DNA from: Thermosynechococcus sp. M98_K2018_005
GTDB taxonomy: Bacteria > Cyanobacteriota > Cyanobacteriia > Thermosynechococcales > Thermosynechococcaceae
DNA length: 33,434 nucleotides
Direction of reading: 5' to 3'
NCBI RefSeq assembly: GCF_015295825.1
Contig: NZ_DVEH01000022.1
Location: 1 to 33,434 of the forward strand
A program made the position numbers and the translations under genes. Numbering within the stretch: position 1 is the first letter of the stretch; each line of letters starts with the position of its first letter. Shown here in pieces: positions 33,431 through 33,434 of the stretch. The notes under the pieces are model-generated. The model saw only the letters and a program-made list of their open reading frames with translations, was not told where the DNA came from and did not search any database.

Positions 33431-33434
33431 ATAC

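Noticed and set aside
1-33434. CRISPR array, tRNA or rRNA genes
   Set aside because: No regularly spaced repeats and no cloverleaf-like or rRNA-like segment were seen in the gaps, which are short; no scanning program was run.

Overview
The window reads as cyanobacterial chromosome, most likely a thermophile of the Thermosynechococcus type. The evidence is ChlH, Vipp1, PSRP-3/Ycf65, a PetL-like peptide, a Tll0287-like His/Cys cytochrome, and more than 40 copies of the cyanobacterial HIP1 octamer GCGATCGC (about 0.5 expected by chance in 33 kb). Genes are very tightly packed on both strands. The genus is inferred, not proven. I saw no tRNA, rRNA or CRISPR array.

Layout. 1-1738: the 3' end of an unknown gene, a frameshifted TPR gene (-), and a CbiO-like ECF ATPase (+) whose start lies 25 bp from the TPR start. 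1962-5942: chlH, the large subunit of magnesium chelatase, with a strong terminator. 6067-9194: a small secreted repeat protein, then the sulfate importer sbpA-cysT-cysW without cysA. 9191-12064 (-): homoserine dehydrogenase and an APH-like/P-loop kinase fusion. 12151-15106: panB, a zinc-finger-less DnaJ (-), and hisC. 15107-15300: the remains of a pentapeptide-repeat gene. 15403-18419 (+): vipp1, a CbiQ-like EcfT, and a chorismate-utilising TrpE/PabB enzyme. 18416-19455 (-): a broken DUF3122 gene and a His/Cys c-type cytochrome. 19637-24954: ssb, a GH38 alpha-mannosidase (-), a secreted unknown, and an alpha/beta-hydrolase-fold protein (-) with a degenerate active site. 25050-28391: the secE-nusG-rplK-rplA-rplJ-rplL operon, with an L10 leader and attenuator before rplJ and a terminator after rplL. 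28471-31347: rnhA, a HAD phosphatase (-), PSRP-3, petL and a short-form isocitrate dehydrogenase. 31344-32708 (-): a KtrB-type K+ transporter. 32754-33430: a decayed IS200/IS605-type tnpB and its left-end hairpin.

How the genes work together. The secE-rplL block is the conserved translation and secretion operon. sbpA-cysTW is a sulfate importer that needs an ATPase from elsewhere. The ECF ATPase at the left end and the EcfT at 16 kb may be partners that are encoded apart. hom, hisC, panB and the TrpE/PabB paralogue are dispersed biosynthetic genes, as is usual in cyanobacteria.

Most notable. Five of nine convergent gene pairs share their stop codons through a 4-nt CTAG or CTAA overlap, and the other four are nearly as tight or overlap more. 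The only two intrinsic terminators found at gene ends lie between co-directional genes. Four genes are visibly broken (TPR, pentapeptide, DUF3122, tnpB). The alpha/beta-hydrolase-fold protein lacks the canonical nucleophile elbow and catalytic histidine. The rplJ attenuator overlaps a HIP1 palindrome that could form a competing hairpin. I did not find a clearly new multi-gene system; the leads are these individual anomalies.
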